Shown: positions 35,363 to 44,843, numbered from the stretch's first letter. The stretch: DNA of 64,000 nucleotides from Microvirga sp. (GCA_031181145.1 JAPSLB010000026.1:1-64000); one strand, 5' to 3'. Made by a program: numbers and translations. Notes: generated by a model not told the origin, from the letters alone.

Positions 35363-36367
35363 TCAGTTGGTTTTGCTGGCAATCGCCTTCTGGAACGTTG
35401 CGACCAGATCCGGACCGACCTTCGCGGCCCAGGTGTCGAACGCCGACTTGGTTGCTGCGCGGAATGCCGCCAATTCCTCGGTCGTCGGCTCGTAGACCTC
35501 CATGCCCTTTTCGCGCAGGAAGGCGATGCCCTTTGCGGTGCTCTCGCGGGTCAGTTCCTTCTGGTAGGCCATGGCCTCCTCGGCCGCCTTGCGCACCAGC
35601 TCCTTCTTCTCGTCGTCCCAGGAACTCCAGAGCTTCTTGCTCACCCCGAGGAAGATCGGGTCATAGGAATAGTGCCAGGATGTGAGGTATTTCTGAACCT
35701 CGTAGACTCGCTGAGGAATGATGACCGCGCCGATCGGATTCTCCTGGCCATCGACGACCTTCTGCTGGAGGGCCGAAAAGGTTTCGGTCCACTGCATCTG
35801 CTGAGGATTGGCGCCAAGCGCGTTCATCACGTCGATATACATGGGCCCTGCGACGCGCATCTTCAGACCCTTGAGGTCATCCGGTGTCTTGATGGGCCGT
35901 ACGCTGTTGGTCACCTCGCGGAAACCGTTTTCACCCCATGCGAGAACCACGATGTCGTGCTTCTCCATGATCTCCTTCATGCGCTCGCCCGGCTCGCCGT
36001 TGGTCGTCGCATCGACGTCCTCGTAGGAGGAATAGAGATAAGGCAGGGAGAAGACAGCCATCTCGGGAACGAGCGGCGTGACGTTGATGGCCGAGGTGAC
36101 CACGAAGTCCAGCGAACCACGGCTGACCATCTCGGCCTGCTTCATCTGATCGCCGCCGGTCAGCTGGGCGTTTGCGAACACCCTGACGTTCATGCCGCTG
36201 GAGCGTTCCTTCAGAAGCTCGGCGAAACGTTCGGCTCCCTTGTGCCACGTGGTGGCATCACCGGTGTTGTGGGACAGGCGCAGATTCTGCGCCGAGGCTG
36301 TTCCCGCCATCGCCATGCCCGCCAGCCCCAAAGCCAGCGCCAGAAATCCAGTTCTTGTGACCTTCAT
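35363..36367 (-). CDS. dctP: TRAP transporter substrate-binding protein (DctP)
   Basis: This 334-residue protein has a Sec signal (FLALALGLAGMAMAGTASAQ, cleavage near residue 26). The mature protein starts LRLSHNTGDATTWHKGAERF and shows the DctP landmarks DFVVTSAINVTPLVPEMAVF and DLKGLKMRVAGP, whose Arg binds the substrate carboxylate, then QENPIGAVIIPQRVYEVQKY. DctP proteins take organic acids from the periplasm to the DctQM permease. The ligand is unknown; the amidase and the acyl-CoA genes nearby point to a carboxylate or an amide of one. It is divergent from the IclR gene, which likely controls it. Confidence 0.94.
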   Translation of the reverse strand: MKVTRTGFLALALGLAGMAMAGTASAQNLRLSHNTGDATTWHKGAERFAELLKERSSGMNVRVFANAQLTGGDQMKQAEMVSRGSLDFVVTSAINVTPLVPEMAVFSLPYLYSSYEDVDATTNGEPGERMKEIMEKHDIVVLAWGENGFREVTNSVRPIKTPDDLKGLKMRVAGPMYIDVMNALGANPQQMQWTETFSALQQKVVDGQENPIGAVIIPQRVYEVQKYLTSWHYSYDPIFLGVSKKLWSSWDDEKKELVRKAAEEAMAYQKELTRESTAKGIAFLREKGMEVYEPTTEELAAFRAATKSAFDTWAAKVGPDLVATFQKAIASKTN

Positions 36368-36534
36368 GTCGTTTCCTCTTCAGCAAAGGCAGGAGCTTCG
36401 TGCCACCCGCCACCCTGGTCCATATTGTGAAGTATTATTTTGACCGGCGGGGGAGAGAATACATGCTTTTTGCTGCCTTGCAATGTTCAGTTCCCCTCCG
36501 TAAGCTCAACGTCGTGACTCTAGGGGTCCATGAC

Positions 36535-37404
36535 ATGGACCGATACTCTGCGAGTAAAACGATGGAAGATGGCCTGCCGTCGACCGGTGATCTGTCGGGT
36601 TCCCAGAGCGTGGATCGGGCCCTGCGCCTTCTTGCACTCGTTGGCCGGGGAGCGGAGCGGGGAACCGGCCTGAGTGCCATCGTAGAGGAAAGCGGCCTTA
36701 ACAAGCCGACGGCGCGACGTCTTCTCCTGGCGCTGATGCGGGCCGGTCTCGTTGAGCAGGACCAGGCCACACGCCGCTACTATCTCGGCGAGGAGGCCTA
36801 TGTTCTGGGCACTCTCTCGTCCCGGCGGCACAGTCTGCTCGAACTGTCGATGGAAAGCCTCCGGCGCCTGTCCGAAATCACCCTGGACACGAGTTTCGTG
36901 TCCATGAGGCGCGACAACTACTCCGTGTGCCTGCACCGTGAGGAAGGCACCTTTCCCGTCCGCACTCATGCGTTACAGGCCGGATACCAGCACCCCCTCG
37001 GCATCGGCGCAGGATCCCTCGCCATACTCGCGGCGATGCCCGACGGCGACATCGAGGGAATCCTCGAAGCGATCGGACCGACACTTCTGGAGAAATACCC
37101 CAGCTACTCCGTCGATCTGATCCTGGAGGATGTGCAGGAGACACGCCGGCGCGGCTATTCCCTCAATCCCGGCCGGATCGTCGCCAGCTCATGGGGCGTG
37201 GGAGCCGCGATCATGTTTCCTGACGGGCGCGTCGCCGGCGCCCTCAGCATCGCCGCCATCGACAGCCGCTTGACCGCAAGCCGTCAGCCGGAGCTTGGGG
37301 CTCTCCTCAAGGCGGAGGTCCAGCAGATAGAGGCCAAGCTCCGGAAGATGTTCTCTTCACGACCGCCGAGCGCGGATGCGTCTCCTGCTCGCATGAGGGC
37401 TTAG
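36535..37404 (+). CDS. IclR-family transcriptional regulator
   Basis: This 289-residue protein has a winged helix-turn-helix (SQSVDRALRLLALVGRGAER, LSAIVEESGLNKPTARRLLL, ALMRAGLVEQDQATRRYYLG). The IclR effector domain follows (HALQAGYQHPLGIGAGSLAI, LAAMPDGDIEGIL, and RRGYSLNPGRIVASSWGVGA). The ATG at 36535 gives the normal leader; the frame is open upstream without a usual start. It lies between the divergent TRAP-amidase operon and the thiolase-ligase-dehydrogenase genes on its own strand, and probably controls both in response to a carboxylic acid intermediate. Confidence 0.92.
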   Translation: MDRYSASKTMEDGLPSTGDLSGSQSVDRALRLLALVGRGAERGTGLSAIVEESGLNKPTARRLLLALMRAGLVEQDQATRRYYLGEEAYVLGTLSSRRHSLLELSMESLRRLSEITLDTSFVSMRRDNYSVCLHREEGTFPVRTHALQAGYQHPLGIGAGSLAILAAMPDGDIEGILEAIGPTLLEKYPSYSVDLILEDVQETRRRGYSLNPGRIVASSWGVGAAIMFPDGRVAGALSIAAIDSRLTASRQPELGALLKAEVQQIEAKLRKMFSSRPPSADASPARMRA

Positions 37405-37470
37405 TCGAATTCTGCGGAACACAACCATAACGCCCGCACTTGGGCGGATCTTGAACAGGGAGGACACAAG

Positions 37471-38640
37471 ATGGCACGCGCCTGCATCGTCGGCTGGGCT
37501 CACACGCCCTTCGGCAAACTCGAGGATCCCGACGTCGAAAGCCTCATGGCCCGCGTTTCGGGCGCGGCTCTCGAACATGCTGGCGTTGGGGCGAGCGACG
37601 TCGACGGGATCTATGTCGGGGTGCTGAACAACGGTTTCTCGAAGCAGGGCTTCGAAGCCGCGCAGGTTGCGCTCGGGCATCCTGAGCTGGCCCATGTCCC
37701 CGCCACGCGCCTGGAGAACGCCTGTGCGACCGGATCGGCGGCGATCTATGCCGCACTGGATTTTGTCGAGAGCGGACGCGGACGTATCGCGCTGGTGGTG
37801 GGTGCCGAGAAGATGACGGCAAGATCCGTCCCCGAGACAGGCGACATTCTCCTGAGCGCCTCCTATCGGAAGGAAGAGGCAGACGTGGAAGGAGGCTTCG
37901 CCGGCATCTTCGGACGAATCGCTCAGCAGTATTTCCAGCGCTATGGCGACCGAAGCGAAGAGCTCGCCCGCATCTCCGCCAAGAACCATCGGAACGGCGT
38001 CGCAAATCCTTACGCGCAGATGCGCCGGGACTTCGGATTCGAGTTCTGCAATGCGGTATCCGACAAGAACCCCTATGTGGCCCCTCCCCTGCGGCGTACC
38101 GACTGCTCACTGATCTCCGATGGCGCCGCCGCGCTCGTCGTGGCGGATGAGGAAACGGCCGCGGCATTGGAGCGCGCCATCGTGTTCCGCGCGCGCCAGC
38201 ATGTGAACGATCATCTGCCTCTGTCGCGTCGTGACCCGACCGCATTCGCGGGTGCGCGCATGGCGTGGGAAAGGGCGCGCGCCGAGGCGGGCGTCGCTCT
38301 CGACGACCTTTCCTTCGTGGAGACGCATGACTGCTTCACCATCGCTGAGCTGATCGAATACGAGGCCATGGGGCTTGCCGAGCCCGGGGAAGGCTACCGT
38401 ATCGTTCGCGACGGCATCGCCGAGAAAGACGGACGGCTTCCGATCAATCCTTCGGGAGGCCTCAAGTCCAAGGGGCATCCCGTCGGAGCAACCGGCGTCT
38501 CCATGCACGTCATGACCTGCCTGCAACTGATGAAGGAAGCCGGAGACATGCAGATCCCCGATCCTGCGCTCGGCGGCATCTTCAACATGGGAGGCGCCGC
38601 CGTCGCCAATTACGTCTCGATCCTGGAGCGTCGGAAATGA
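37471..38640 (+). CDS. Thiolase-family acyl-CoA acetyltransferase (SCP-x type)
   Basis: This 389-residue thiolase has the active-site cysteine in ATRLENACATGSAAIYAALD, the family block VETHDCFTIAELIEYEAMGL (SCP2-thiolase-like, HDCF in place of the usual NEAFA) and the glycine-rich end NPSGGLKSKGHPVGATGVSM with the catalytic His. The HDCF variant places it with thiolases active on branched, sterol-like or aromatic side chains rather than with simple acetoacetyl-CoA thiolases. It cleaves a beta-ketoacyl-CoA to release acetyl- or propionyl-CoA. Good ribosome-binding site (GGGAGG, 8 bases upstream). Its stop overlaps the ligase start by four bases. Confidence 0.92.
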   Translation: MARACIVGWAHTPFGKLEDPDVESLMARVSGAALEHAGVGASDVDGIYVGVLNNGFSKQGFEAAQVALGHPELAHVPATRLENACATGSAAIYAALDFVESGRGRIALVVGAEKMTARSVPETGDILLSASYRKEEADVEGGFAGIFGRIAQQYFQRYGDRSEELARISAKNHRNGVANPYAQMRRDFGFEFCNAVSDKNPYVAPPLRRTDCSLISDGAAALVVADEETAAALERAIVFRARQHVNDHLPLSRRDPTAFAGARMAWERARAEAGVALDDLSFVETHDCFTIAELIEYEAMGLAEPGEGYRIVRDGIAEKDGRLPINPSGGLKSKGHPVGATGVSMHVMTCLQLMKEAGDMQIPDPALGGIFNMGGAAVANYVSILERRK

Positions 38641-40274
38641 CCAGCGGTGGTAAGAGCCCGAAAGGAGGCGTCATTCCGATTTCCAAGCGGGTCATGAACT
38701 TGGCTCATTTCCTGCGCCAGGCGGCGCGGCGCCATGGACACGAGATCGGTTTCGTCTGCGGCGATGCCGCCTGGACCTGGGCGGACCTCGACCGGCGTGT
38801 CGACGCGATGGCAGCGGCGCTCGCGGCGCGGGGCGTGGCGAAGGGCGACCGTGTGCTGGTGCAGTCGAAGAACTGCAATCAGATGTTCGAATCGATGTTC
38901 GCCTGCTTCCGGATCGGCGCGGTCTGGGTTCCGACGAACTTCCGGCAAACGCCGGATGAGGTCGCCTATCTCGGCCAGGCCAGTGGTGCCTCCGCCATGA
39001 TCTGTCACGCCGACTTTCCTGAACATGCGGCAGCAGCACGCGAGGCTTGCCCGGCTATCCGCTTCGTCATGTCGATCGGCCCCTCGGATTTCGGCGAGGA
39101 CTATGACCGGATTGTCGAGGTCTACTTGGGCCAGTCGGCGCCGGAAGCACCGGTCGAGCATGACGACCCGTGCTGGTTCTTCTTCACCTCGGGAACGACG
39201 GGCCGCCCGAAGGCCGCCGTCTTGACGCATGGTCAGATGGCTTTCGTGATCACGAACCATCTCTGCGACCTGATGCCCGGCACCACCCATGCGGATGCCT
39301 CCATTGTCGTCGCGCCGCTCTCGCACGGCGCGGGCGTCCACCAGCTCGTGCAGGTGGCGCGTGCGGTGAAGACCGTGCTGCCGAAAAGCGAGCGCTTCGA
39401 CCCAGGCGAAATCTGGGGGCTTGTCGCCCGGTGGCGCGTGACGAACATGTTCACCGTTCCGACCATCGTGAAGATGCTCGTCGAGCATCCTTCGGTCGAT
39501 GTCCACGATCACTCCTCCCTGCGATACGTGATCTATGCCGGCGCGCCCATGTACAGGGAGGACCAGAAGCGGGCCCTGGCGAAACTCGGAAAGGTCCTGG
39601 TGCAGTATTTCGGCCTCGGCGAGGTGACGGGGAACATCACGGTCCTCCCGCCGGCGCTCCACGAGCCCGAGGATATTCCCGGTCTGAAGATCGGAACCTG
39701 CGGCTATGAGCGGACGGGCATGCAGGTGTCGATCCAGGCCGAGGACGGACGGGAGCTCGCGCCCGGCGAGACCGGGGAGATCTGCGTCTGCGGTCCGGCT
39801 GTCTTCGCCGGCTACTACGACAACCCCGAGGCCAATGCGAAGGCTTTCCGGGACGGCTGGTTTCGCACCGGCGATCTCGGACACATGGACGAGGAAGGTT
39901 TCCTCTATATCACCGGTCGCGCTTCCGACATGTACATATCGGGCGGCTCGAACGTGTATCCGCGCGAGATCGAGGAGAAGGTCCTCACCCATCCGGCCAT
40001 TGCCGAGGTGGCCATCGTGGGAGTACCGGACGAAACCTGGGGCGAGGTGGGTGTCGCCGTTTGCGTCCTTCGCCCGGAGGCGCACCTGAACGAGCGGGAA
40101 CTCTTGGCTTGGATGGACGGCAAGGTTGCCCGTTACAAGCTCCCGAAACGCGTGTTTTTCTGGGATGGTCTCCCGAAATCGGCCTACGGCAAAATCACGA
40201 AGAAGAACATTCGCGCGGAGTTGGAGGCGCGGGGGTGCCTGCCTCTCGAACGGCCGCTCGAGGCATCCGCCTAG
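38637..40274 (+). CDS. AMP-dependent acyl-CoA synthetase/ligase
   Basis: This is a 545-residue ANL-superfamily ligase. The motifs are in order: the P-loop-like FTSGTTGRPKAAVLTHGQMA, core YFGLGEVTGNITVLPP, GYYDNPEANAKAFRDGWFRT, GDLGHMDEEGFLYITGRASD (hinge), and the catalytic lysine in LPKSAYGKITKKNIR. It activates a carboxylic acid to its CoA thioester with ATP through an acyl-AMP. It is translated together with the thiolase (ATGA overlap), so the pathway activates an imported acid and then shortens it. The acid cannot be told from sequence; medium-chain or aromatic acids are common for this subgroup. Confidence 0.93.
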   Translation: MTSGGKSPKGGVIPISKRVMNLAHFLRQAARRHGHEIGFVCGDAAWTWADLDRRVDAMAAALAARGVAKGDRVLVQSKNCNQMFESMFACFRIGAVWVPTNFRQTPDEVAYLGQASGASAMICHADFPEHAAAAREACPAIRFVMSIGPSDFGEDYDRIVEVYLGQSAPEAPVEHDDPCWFFFTSGTTGRPKAAVLTHGQMAFVITNHLCDLMPGTTHADASIVVAPLSHGAGVHQLVQVARAVKTVLPKSERFDPGEIWGLVARWRVTNMFTVPTIVKMLVEHPSVDVHDHSSLRYVIYAGAPMYREDQKRALAKLGKVLVQYFGLGEVTGNITVLPPALHEPEDIPGLKIGTCGYERTGMQVSIQAEDGRELAPGETGEICVCGPAVFAGYYDNPEANAKAFRDGWFRTGDLGHMDEEGFLYITGRASDMYISGGSNVYPREIEEKVLTHPAIAEVAIVGVPDETWGEVGVAVCVLRPEAHLNERELLAWMDGKVARYKLPKRVFFWDGLPKSAYGKITKKNIRAELEARGCLPLERPLEASA

Positions 40275-40351
40275 CCAGCCAGCGAAGAATCGAGAGGGCT
40301 GCCGACAGAGTATCCCGCAGGGCCAGGCTATGCGAGCGAGGAAGGGATTTC

Positions 40352-41116
40352 ATGGCAAAGCAGGAAACGATCCTTGTCACCGGCGGCGCCTCCGGCATCG
40401 GGCGTGCAGTCGCTGCGGCCGCTCTGCGGGAGGGCTGGCGTGTGATTATCTGGGATCTCGAACCGGCCAATCTGGATCGGTGCAGAACGGCACTCCTATC
40501 GCATGGCGAAGGGGCAGTGCGGTTCGAGCAGATCAACATCACCGACGAGCCGGCTGTTGTCGACTGCATCGAGCGGTGCGAGGCGGAGTTCGGTCCCATC
40601 ACGGGCCTCGTCAATTCGGCGGGAATTGCAAGCGACACTCATTCGCTGAACACAGGCGCCGACCTTTTTCGCAGGATCCTTGAGGTCAATCTGATCGGCA
40701 GCTTCGTCGTTTCCCGCGAAGTAGCCCGGCGCATGGCCGAGAGGGGTGGAGGAGCCATCGTCAACATCGCATCTGTCTCGGGTATCCGCGGCAATACGGG
40801 GCGCGTTGCCTATGGGGCCTCTAAGGGTGGCGTCCTCACGATGACGAAAGTCATGGCGGTTGAACTTGCGCCTATGAGGATTCGAGTCAATGCAGTGGCG
40901 CCCGGACCGATTGAAACGCCTCTTGTGCGTGAGGTCCACACCGAGGAGGTGCGCTCGGAATGGACGAGGGTTGTGCCTCAAAGCCGTTACGGCACGCCGG
41001 ACGAGGTCGCCGATGCGGCCATCTTCCTCCTCGACAACGGACGGGCTAGCTACGTGACCGGTCAGACCCTCTGCGTCGATGGAGGCTTCACGGCGGCGGG
41101 CCTAATGAGCGGCTAG
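40352..41116 (+). CDS. Short-chain dehydrogenase/reductase (SDR)
   Basis: This is a 254-residue classical SDR. The cofactor motif is TILVTGGASGIGRAVAAAAL; an acidic residue in IIWDLEPANLDRC suggests NAD+. The structural NSAG motif is present (LVNSAGIAS), and the catalytic Ser-Tyr-Lys is in IASVSGIRGNTGRVAYGASKG. The C-terminal ITGQTLCVDGG-like end is VTGQTLCVDGGFTAAG. The ATG at 40352 is chosen for its match to the family start. It follows the ligase in the same operon (77 bp gap) and probably oxidises the beta-hydroxyacyl intermediate to the keto form used by the thiolase. Confidence 0.92.
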   Translation: MAKQETILVTGGASGIGRAVAAAALREGWRVIIWDLEPANLDRCRTALLSHGEGAVRFEQINITDEPAVVDCIERCEAEFGPITGLVNSAGIASDTHSLNTGADLFRRILEVNLIGSFVVSREVARRMAERGGGAIVNIASVSGIRGNTGRVAYGASKGGVLTMTKVMAVELAPMRIRVNAVAPGPIETPLVREVHTEEVRSEWTRVVPQSRYGTPDEVADAAIFLLDNGRASYVTGQTLCVDGGFTAAGLMSG

Positions 41117-41214
41117 AAAGCCGGGGGAGCGATTGCCTGAGCGGCACGGTTCGCGCCGGTCCCTGCCCTGCTTGACGGCTCATTCGAAGGTCCGAGGCTC
41201 CCCCCTTCGGGAGC

Positions 41215-42126
41215 TCACCCCTTGTGCCTCGCTCCCTCCGGTATGATGGCCCTGATGACGAGTTCGAAAGTCACGCAGACCGGGTTGTCACCGCGCGTGA
41301 GCTGGCCCTCATAGATCTCTCCCTCGACGTCGACCACCGCGATATCGAGGCGGGCCTTCGGCTGCCCCGAATTCCCCTCCACTCTTCCCTCGTGGATCAG
41401 GACTTCGGTGGCAAGCGAGCCAACATGGCGTCCATCGGCAAACCGCACCTCGTTCAGGCTGCCTATTCCATAGACATCCGCAGCCTCGATCCCGTGCGTG
41501 GAGCAGATCTCCTCGATGGCAAGGCTGATGTCTTTGTTCGGACGGACGCGTGCAAGCAGAATGGGGCTTTCAAGGAAGGACGGATCGCCATTGCCTACCC
41601 GAACAGGCTCAAACAATCTGAAGTTCGTTTCGGGATCATCCAGAGAATCGAAGGTTGCGCCTTTCAGACCGATTCCGGTAACCTCGACCGGCTCAGCCAC
41701 TCGCGTATCGGGTGCGAGCATGTGGCCCATGCGCCTCCCCTCGGATGTGTCCCAGATGCCGTGGCAGTGAATGAACGGCCGGCCGTCGCGCCGTCCGATG
41801 ATGGCGCAGGCCTTCCGCATCAGCACGGAACCCGCAGGCTCGAATGTCGCGCTGTACCACGCCGCATGAGACGCATCGGACGATAGGGCTGGCATCACGT
41901 AGCGAAATGGATCGAAGCGGCCGTGATCCAGCATGACGAATCCGCCTTCGCAGCCTGCGTTGGAGAATCCCTTGGCAAGGGCATCATCAACGGCATCCCC
42001 GGGCTCCAAGGTGAACTTCAGAGCGACGGGGACACCCGCGACCGCGCTCAAGCGCTGTGCCGCTACAGGGCCTGGATGAATGATCGTTCTCAATGTTGAC
42101 CTTTCGAATGCTTTGGCGGTCAGCAT
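41215..42126 (-). CDS. DUF296 (PCC/AT-hook-like domain) protein, two tandem domains
   Basis: About 303 residues from the ATG at 42126; a TTG at 42159 would add 11. Two halves look alike: each has a long beta-rich segment with the PCC/DPC pattern, for example ALKFTLEPGDAVDDALAKGF with MRKACAIIGRRDGRPFIHCH, and PILLARVRPNKDISLAIEEI with ATEVLIHEGRVEGNSGQPKA. In the single-domain bacterial family a trimer forms a buried metal site; the His-rich HCHGIWDT motif in the first half resembles it. Function is unknown. It is the last gene of the regulator-oxidase-aldolase operon, so it may act on the same small molecule. It converges with the dehydrogenase gene. Confidence 0.8.
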   Translation of the reverse strand: MLTAKAFERSTLRTIIHPGPVAAQRLSAVAGVPVALKFTLEPGDAVDDALAKGFSNAGCEGGFVMLDHGRFDPFRYVMPALSSDASHAAWYSATFEPAGSVLMRKACAIIGRRDGRPFIHCHGIWDTSEGRRMGHMLAPDTRVAEPVEVTGIGLKGATFDSLDDPETNFRLFEPVRVGNGDPSFLESPILLARVRPNKDISLAIEEICSTHGIEAADVYGIGSLNEVRFADGRHVGSLATEVLIHEGRVEGNSGQPKARLDIAVVDVEGEIYEGQLTRGDNPVCVTFELVIRAIIPEGARHKG

Positions 42127-42288
42127 GGTGCTGACATTACGGGTGCGGTTCAAGATCAAAAGATTCTCGCCGCGAAAGGGGATGCCGAGGCAACTGATTG
42201 CTCCACACCGATCTCCCCCGGTCAGCCTGTTTCGTGGTCGGCCGTCATGATGCGGAGCGGTCGGTGCCTGCTGCTCCCCTTTTGCCTC

Positions 42289-43428
42289 CTAACGTCGCCC
42301 GCGGGCATCGATCCGCCAGATGTCGACCAGGCGGTCTTCCCGGACACAGTGGAAGACGTCATAGAGAGCTACCGTCGGGTCACAATGAGGAACGATGCAC
42401 TCAATGACGGCGCCCAGCCGTGGTAATTGCATGCCAGGGCCACCCTTGAGCCTACCATGCTCGTCACCGGCGTATTCGTAAAACGCGGACGCGAAGTCCG
42501 GTGTCGAGATCCGGGGCCTCGGACCGTTCTGGGCGAAGGCTTTGGTACCGGCGTCTGTGGTAACGGTTCCCGTGCCATTGGTGCTTGTAACCGCTGTCTG
42601 CACGAACAGCGCATTGTCGAAAGGCCAGTCGCGATCATTCTCAAAGGTGATGTCCCGGTACTCGGCATCCATGAATACATAGGAGCCGGCCTGGAGTTCA
42701 GTGAAGGGGCCCTCTCGACCATCGATGTCGTGGGTACCGGTTCCGCCGCCTGTCACGATCTCCGGCGGCATGCCGATCCCGGTCAACCGATTGACGACCT
42801 CGGAGACGAACCGATGTGCGTGCCGGGAGAGCTCAAGGCGTTCGGCATAATCGGCAGTATGCTGGAGATGACCGCCATAGGCCTGGATGCCGGCGAGCCT
42901 CAAAGAAGGTTCGTGCGCAATGACACGCGCCAGCGCTTCCGCGGCATCCACGGATACAACGCCCGTGCGGGCGAAGCCGAGCTCCACGTCGATCAGAACC
43001 GACAAGACTATTCCGGCTTCCTGCGCTGCTCGGGCGAGCGTTGCTGCGTTCTCGGGGTCGTCCACCACGACCATTGTACCCGGCACCTGCCGGGCAATAT
43101 CGACGAGGCGCTGAATCTTGATGGCGGTCGTCAGCGGCGAGGTGATCAAGATTCCTTTGATCCCACCAGCTGCCATGATTTCGGCTTCGTCCAGGGTGGC
43201 GCAGCAGATGCCTATCGCTCCGGCATCGATCTGGGATTCGGCGATGCGAATGCACTTATGGGACTTCGCGTGTGGCCGCAGCCTGCGCCCGAAACCGCGT
43301 ATTGTTTCCGCCATGCGGGAAATATTGCGTTCCAGCGCGTCGAGATCCAGGATCAGCGACGGCGTGTTCAACCGATAGCGGGAACCGGCTTCGCCGAAGC
43401 GATATTCAATTTTCGGCAGCGTGGGCAT
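42289..43428 (-). CDS. DSD1/D-threonine-aldolase-family PLP enzyme
   Basis: This is a 379-residue fold-type III PLP enzyme. The N-terminal alanine-racemase-like barrel opens NTPSLILDLDALERNISRMA and carries the PLP lysine in RLRPHAKSHK. The phosphate-binding and substrate regions follow (IDVELGFARTGV; IVTGGGTGTHDIDG). The C-terminal domain has the metal-binding pair in IVPHCDPTVALYD. This is the DSD1 family, which includes D-serine dehydratase, D-threonine aldolase and D-threo-3-hydroxyaspartate aldolase/dehydratase. They split or dehydrate D-beta-hydroxy amino acids. It is read from the same operon as an FAD amino-acid oxidase, so glycine or glyoxylate products are plausible. Confidence 0.9.
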   Translation of the reverse strand: MPTLPKIEYRFGEAGSRYRLNTPSLILDLDALERNISRMAETIRGFGRRLRPHAKSHKCIRIAESQIDAGAIGICCATLDEAEIMAAGGIKGILITSPLTTAIKIQRLVDIARQVPGTMVVVDDPENAATLARAAQEAGIVLSVLIDVELGFARTGVVSVDAAEALARVIAHEPSLRLAGIQAYGGHLQHTADYAERLELSRHAHRFVSEVVNRLTGIGMPPEIVTGGGTGTHDIDGREGPFTELQAGSYVFMDAEYRDITFENDRDWPFDNALFVQTAVTSTNGTGTVTTDAGTKAFAQNGPRPRISTPDFASAFYEYAGDEHGRLKGGPGMQLPRLGAVIECIVPHCDPTVALYDVFHCVREDRLVDIWRIDARGRR

Positions 43429-43532
43429 GGTCTATCGTATCATGAGATTGGAGTGCGCCAGCCTGGTTTCCGTATTCTCCGGCAGGCGATCAGGGACCGC
43501 TCTGCCGATGCTTCCGGACGAACTCGCCAGTC

Positions 43533-44843
43533 TCAACGACCTGCGCGGCGCATCGCGATGCGGTCCTGGAGGCGGTACATGGTCATGAAAAGCGGCATGA
43601 ACCACGGTTTGCCGCGATAGAATGGAATGACAGGCGGAGGACGGAAGTCGAAGGCGGATGCTGCGTGTTTGTCATCGTCGATCAGTTTCTGCGCAGCACG
43701 CGTGCCGATCCATGGGGCCCACACGACGCCCGAGCCGCAGAAGCCTGTCGCGTAAGTCACGCCCCGCCGTGAAAAGATGCGCGGGATCATATCGCGATGC
43801 ATGGCCACATTGCCGAACCAGCTATGGGTCAAGCGCACATTTTCCAGTTCGGGGAATATCTCCACGAGGCTGCGGCGCAGATGCAATGTCGGGGCAGCCG
43901 GATCGCCGACGGTGGATCCGTCACGCCCGCCTAGAAGAATGCGCCGGCCATCCGGCGAGGGCCGATAGTAGAAACCGAGCTGACGGGTTTCCCCGCACAT
44001 CATCAGCCGTGGCATGAGCTTCGCCATGAGCTCTGGGGGAAGTTCCTCGGTTGCGATAATGCGGCTGCGCACCGGGACCAGCCTTCGCCGGAGCCAAGGA
44101 TCCGCGCCATCGGTATAACCATTTGTGCACACCAGAACCTGCCGGGCCGAGACTGTTCCGGCCGACGTCGCGACGCGGAAACTGCCCGCCTCCTGTTCGA
44201 TCGACTGCACGGCCGTGCCGGAGTGAACCGCAACGCCCGCCGTCAGCGCGACACGCAGCAGCTCTGCGTGGAACTTGGCGGGATGAAGACCGCCGATATC
44301 CATCCGGACTGCGCCACCACGATAGAAGTCGGTGCCGAGATAAGCGCGTTGCTCGGACTGAGGCACGGCGAAGGCTTCGATCCCGAGTGTCCGGTGCAGC
44401 TTCTCGGCGTTCCGGGCAAGCGATTCGTAGTCCTTTGGGCCGATGGCGCCGTTGAAGCGTCCCACCAGCTGGAAGTCGCAATCGATATTTTCTTCAGCAA
44501 GGAAGGCGTAGAGAAACTCGCGGGCCGCTTTCCCTTCTGCCTCGATCGCCATAGCCCTGTCGGCGCCAAACTTCCGGACGAGGGTATTGTAGTCGAGGCG
44601 TATGTTGCCACTGGTTATGCCGCCATTGCGCGAGGATGCTCCTTCCCCCGGATTCTGACGGTCGAGTACGGCCACGGTACGGCCGGCACGCGCCAGCGCG
44701 AGGCCGGCGGAGAGACCCGCATAGCCGGCACCTACGATCGCCACATCGACTTGCTTCGCGAGAGGTTGGGCAGGAAGAGGTTTTACCGGGGCAGCCTCCC
44801 ACCAGTAGGGGGTGGCTTTATCTGCAGGCCGAGCCTCTTCCAT
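43533..44843 (-). CDS. FAD-dependent amino-acid oxidoreductase (DAO family)
   Basis: This 436-residue flavoprotein has an N-terminal lead (YWWEAAPVKPLPAQPLAKQ) and then the FAD fold (VDVAIVGAGYAGLSAGLALA, AVLDRQNPGEGASSRNGGIT, close to the PuuB/OoxB-like group). A substrate domain follows, and the C-terminal flavin loop is GVTYATGFCGSGVVWAPWIG TRAA. Members oxidise amino groups of amino acids, opines or polyamines. It follows the Xre-cupin regulator by 49 bp and precedes the DSD1 enzyme by 104 bp, all on one strand, so it is part of one catabolic operon. A second, distant paralogue is at 8193-9509. Confidence 0.9.
   Translation of the reverse strand: MEEARPADKATPYWWEAAPVKPLPAQPLAKQVDVAIVGAGYAGLSAGLALARAGRTVAVLDRQNPGEGASSRNGGITSGNIRLDYNTLVRKFGADRAMAIEAEGKAAREFLYAFLAEENIDCDFQLVGRFNGAIGPKDYESLARNAEKLHRTLGIEAFAVPQSEQRAYLGTDFYRGGAVRMDIGGLHPAKFHAELLRVALTAGVAVHSGTAVQSIEQEAGSFRVATSAGTVSARQVLVCTNGYTDGADPWLRRRLVPVRSRIIATEELPPELMAKLMPRLMMCGETRQLGFYYRPSPDGRRILLGGRDGSTVGDPAAPTLHLRRSLVEIFPELENVRLTHSWFGNVAMHRDMIPRIFSRRGVTYATGFCGSGVVWAPWIGTRAAQKLIDDDKHAASAFDFRPPPVIPFYRGKPWFMPLFMTMYRLQDRIAMRRAGR

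Noticed and set aside
38610-40085. 491-codon open frame antisense to the acyl-CoA ligase
   Set aside because: Mirror of a high-GC coding region; all ANL ligase motifs are on the plus strand.
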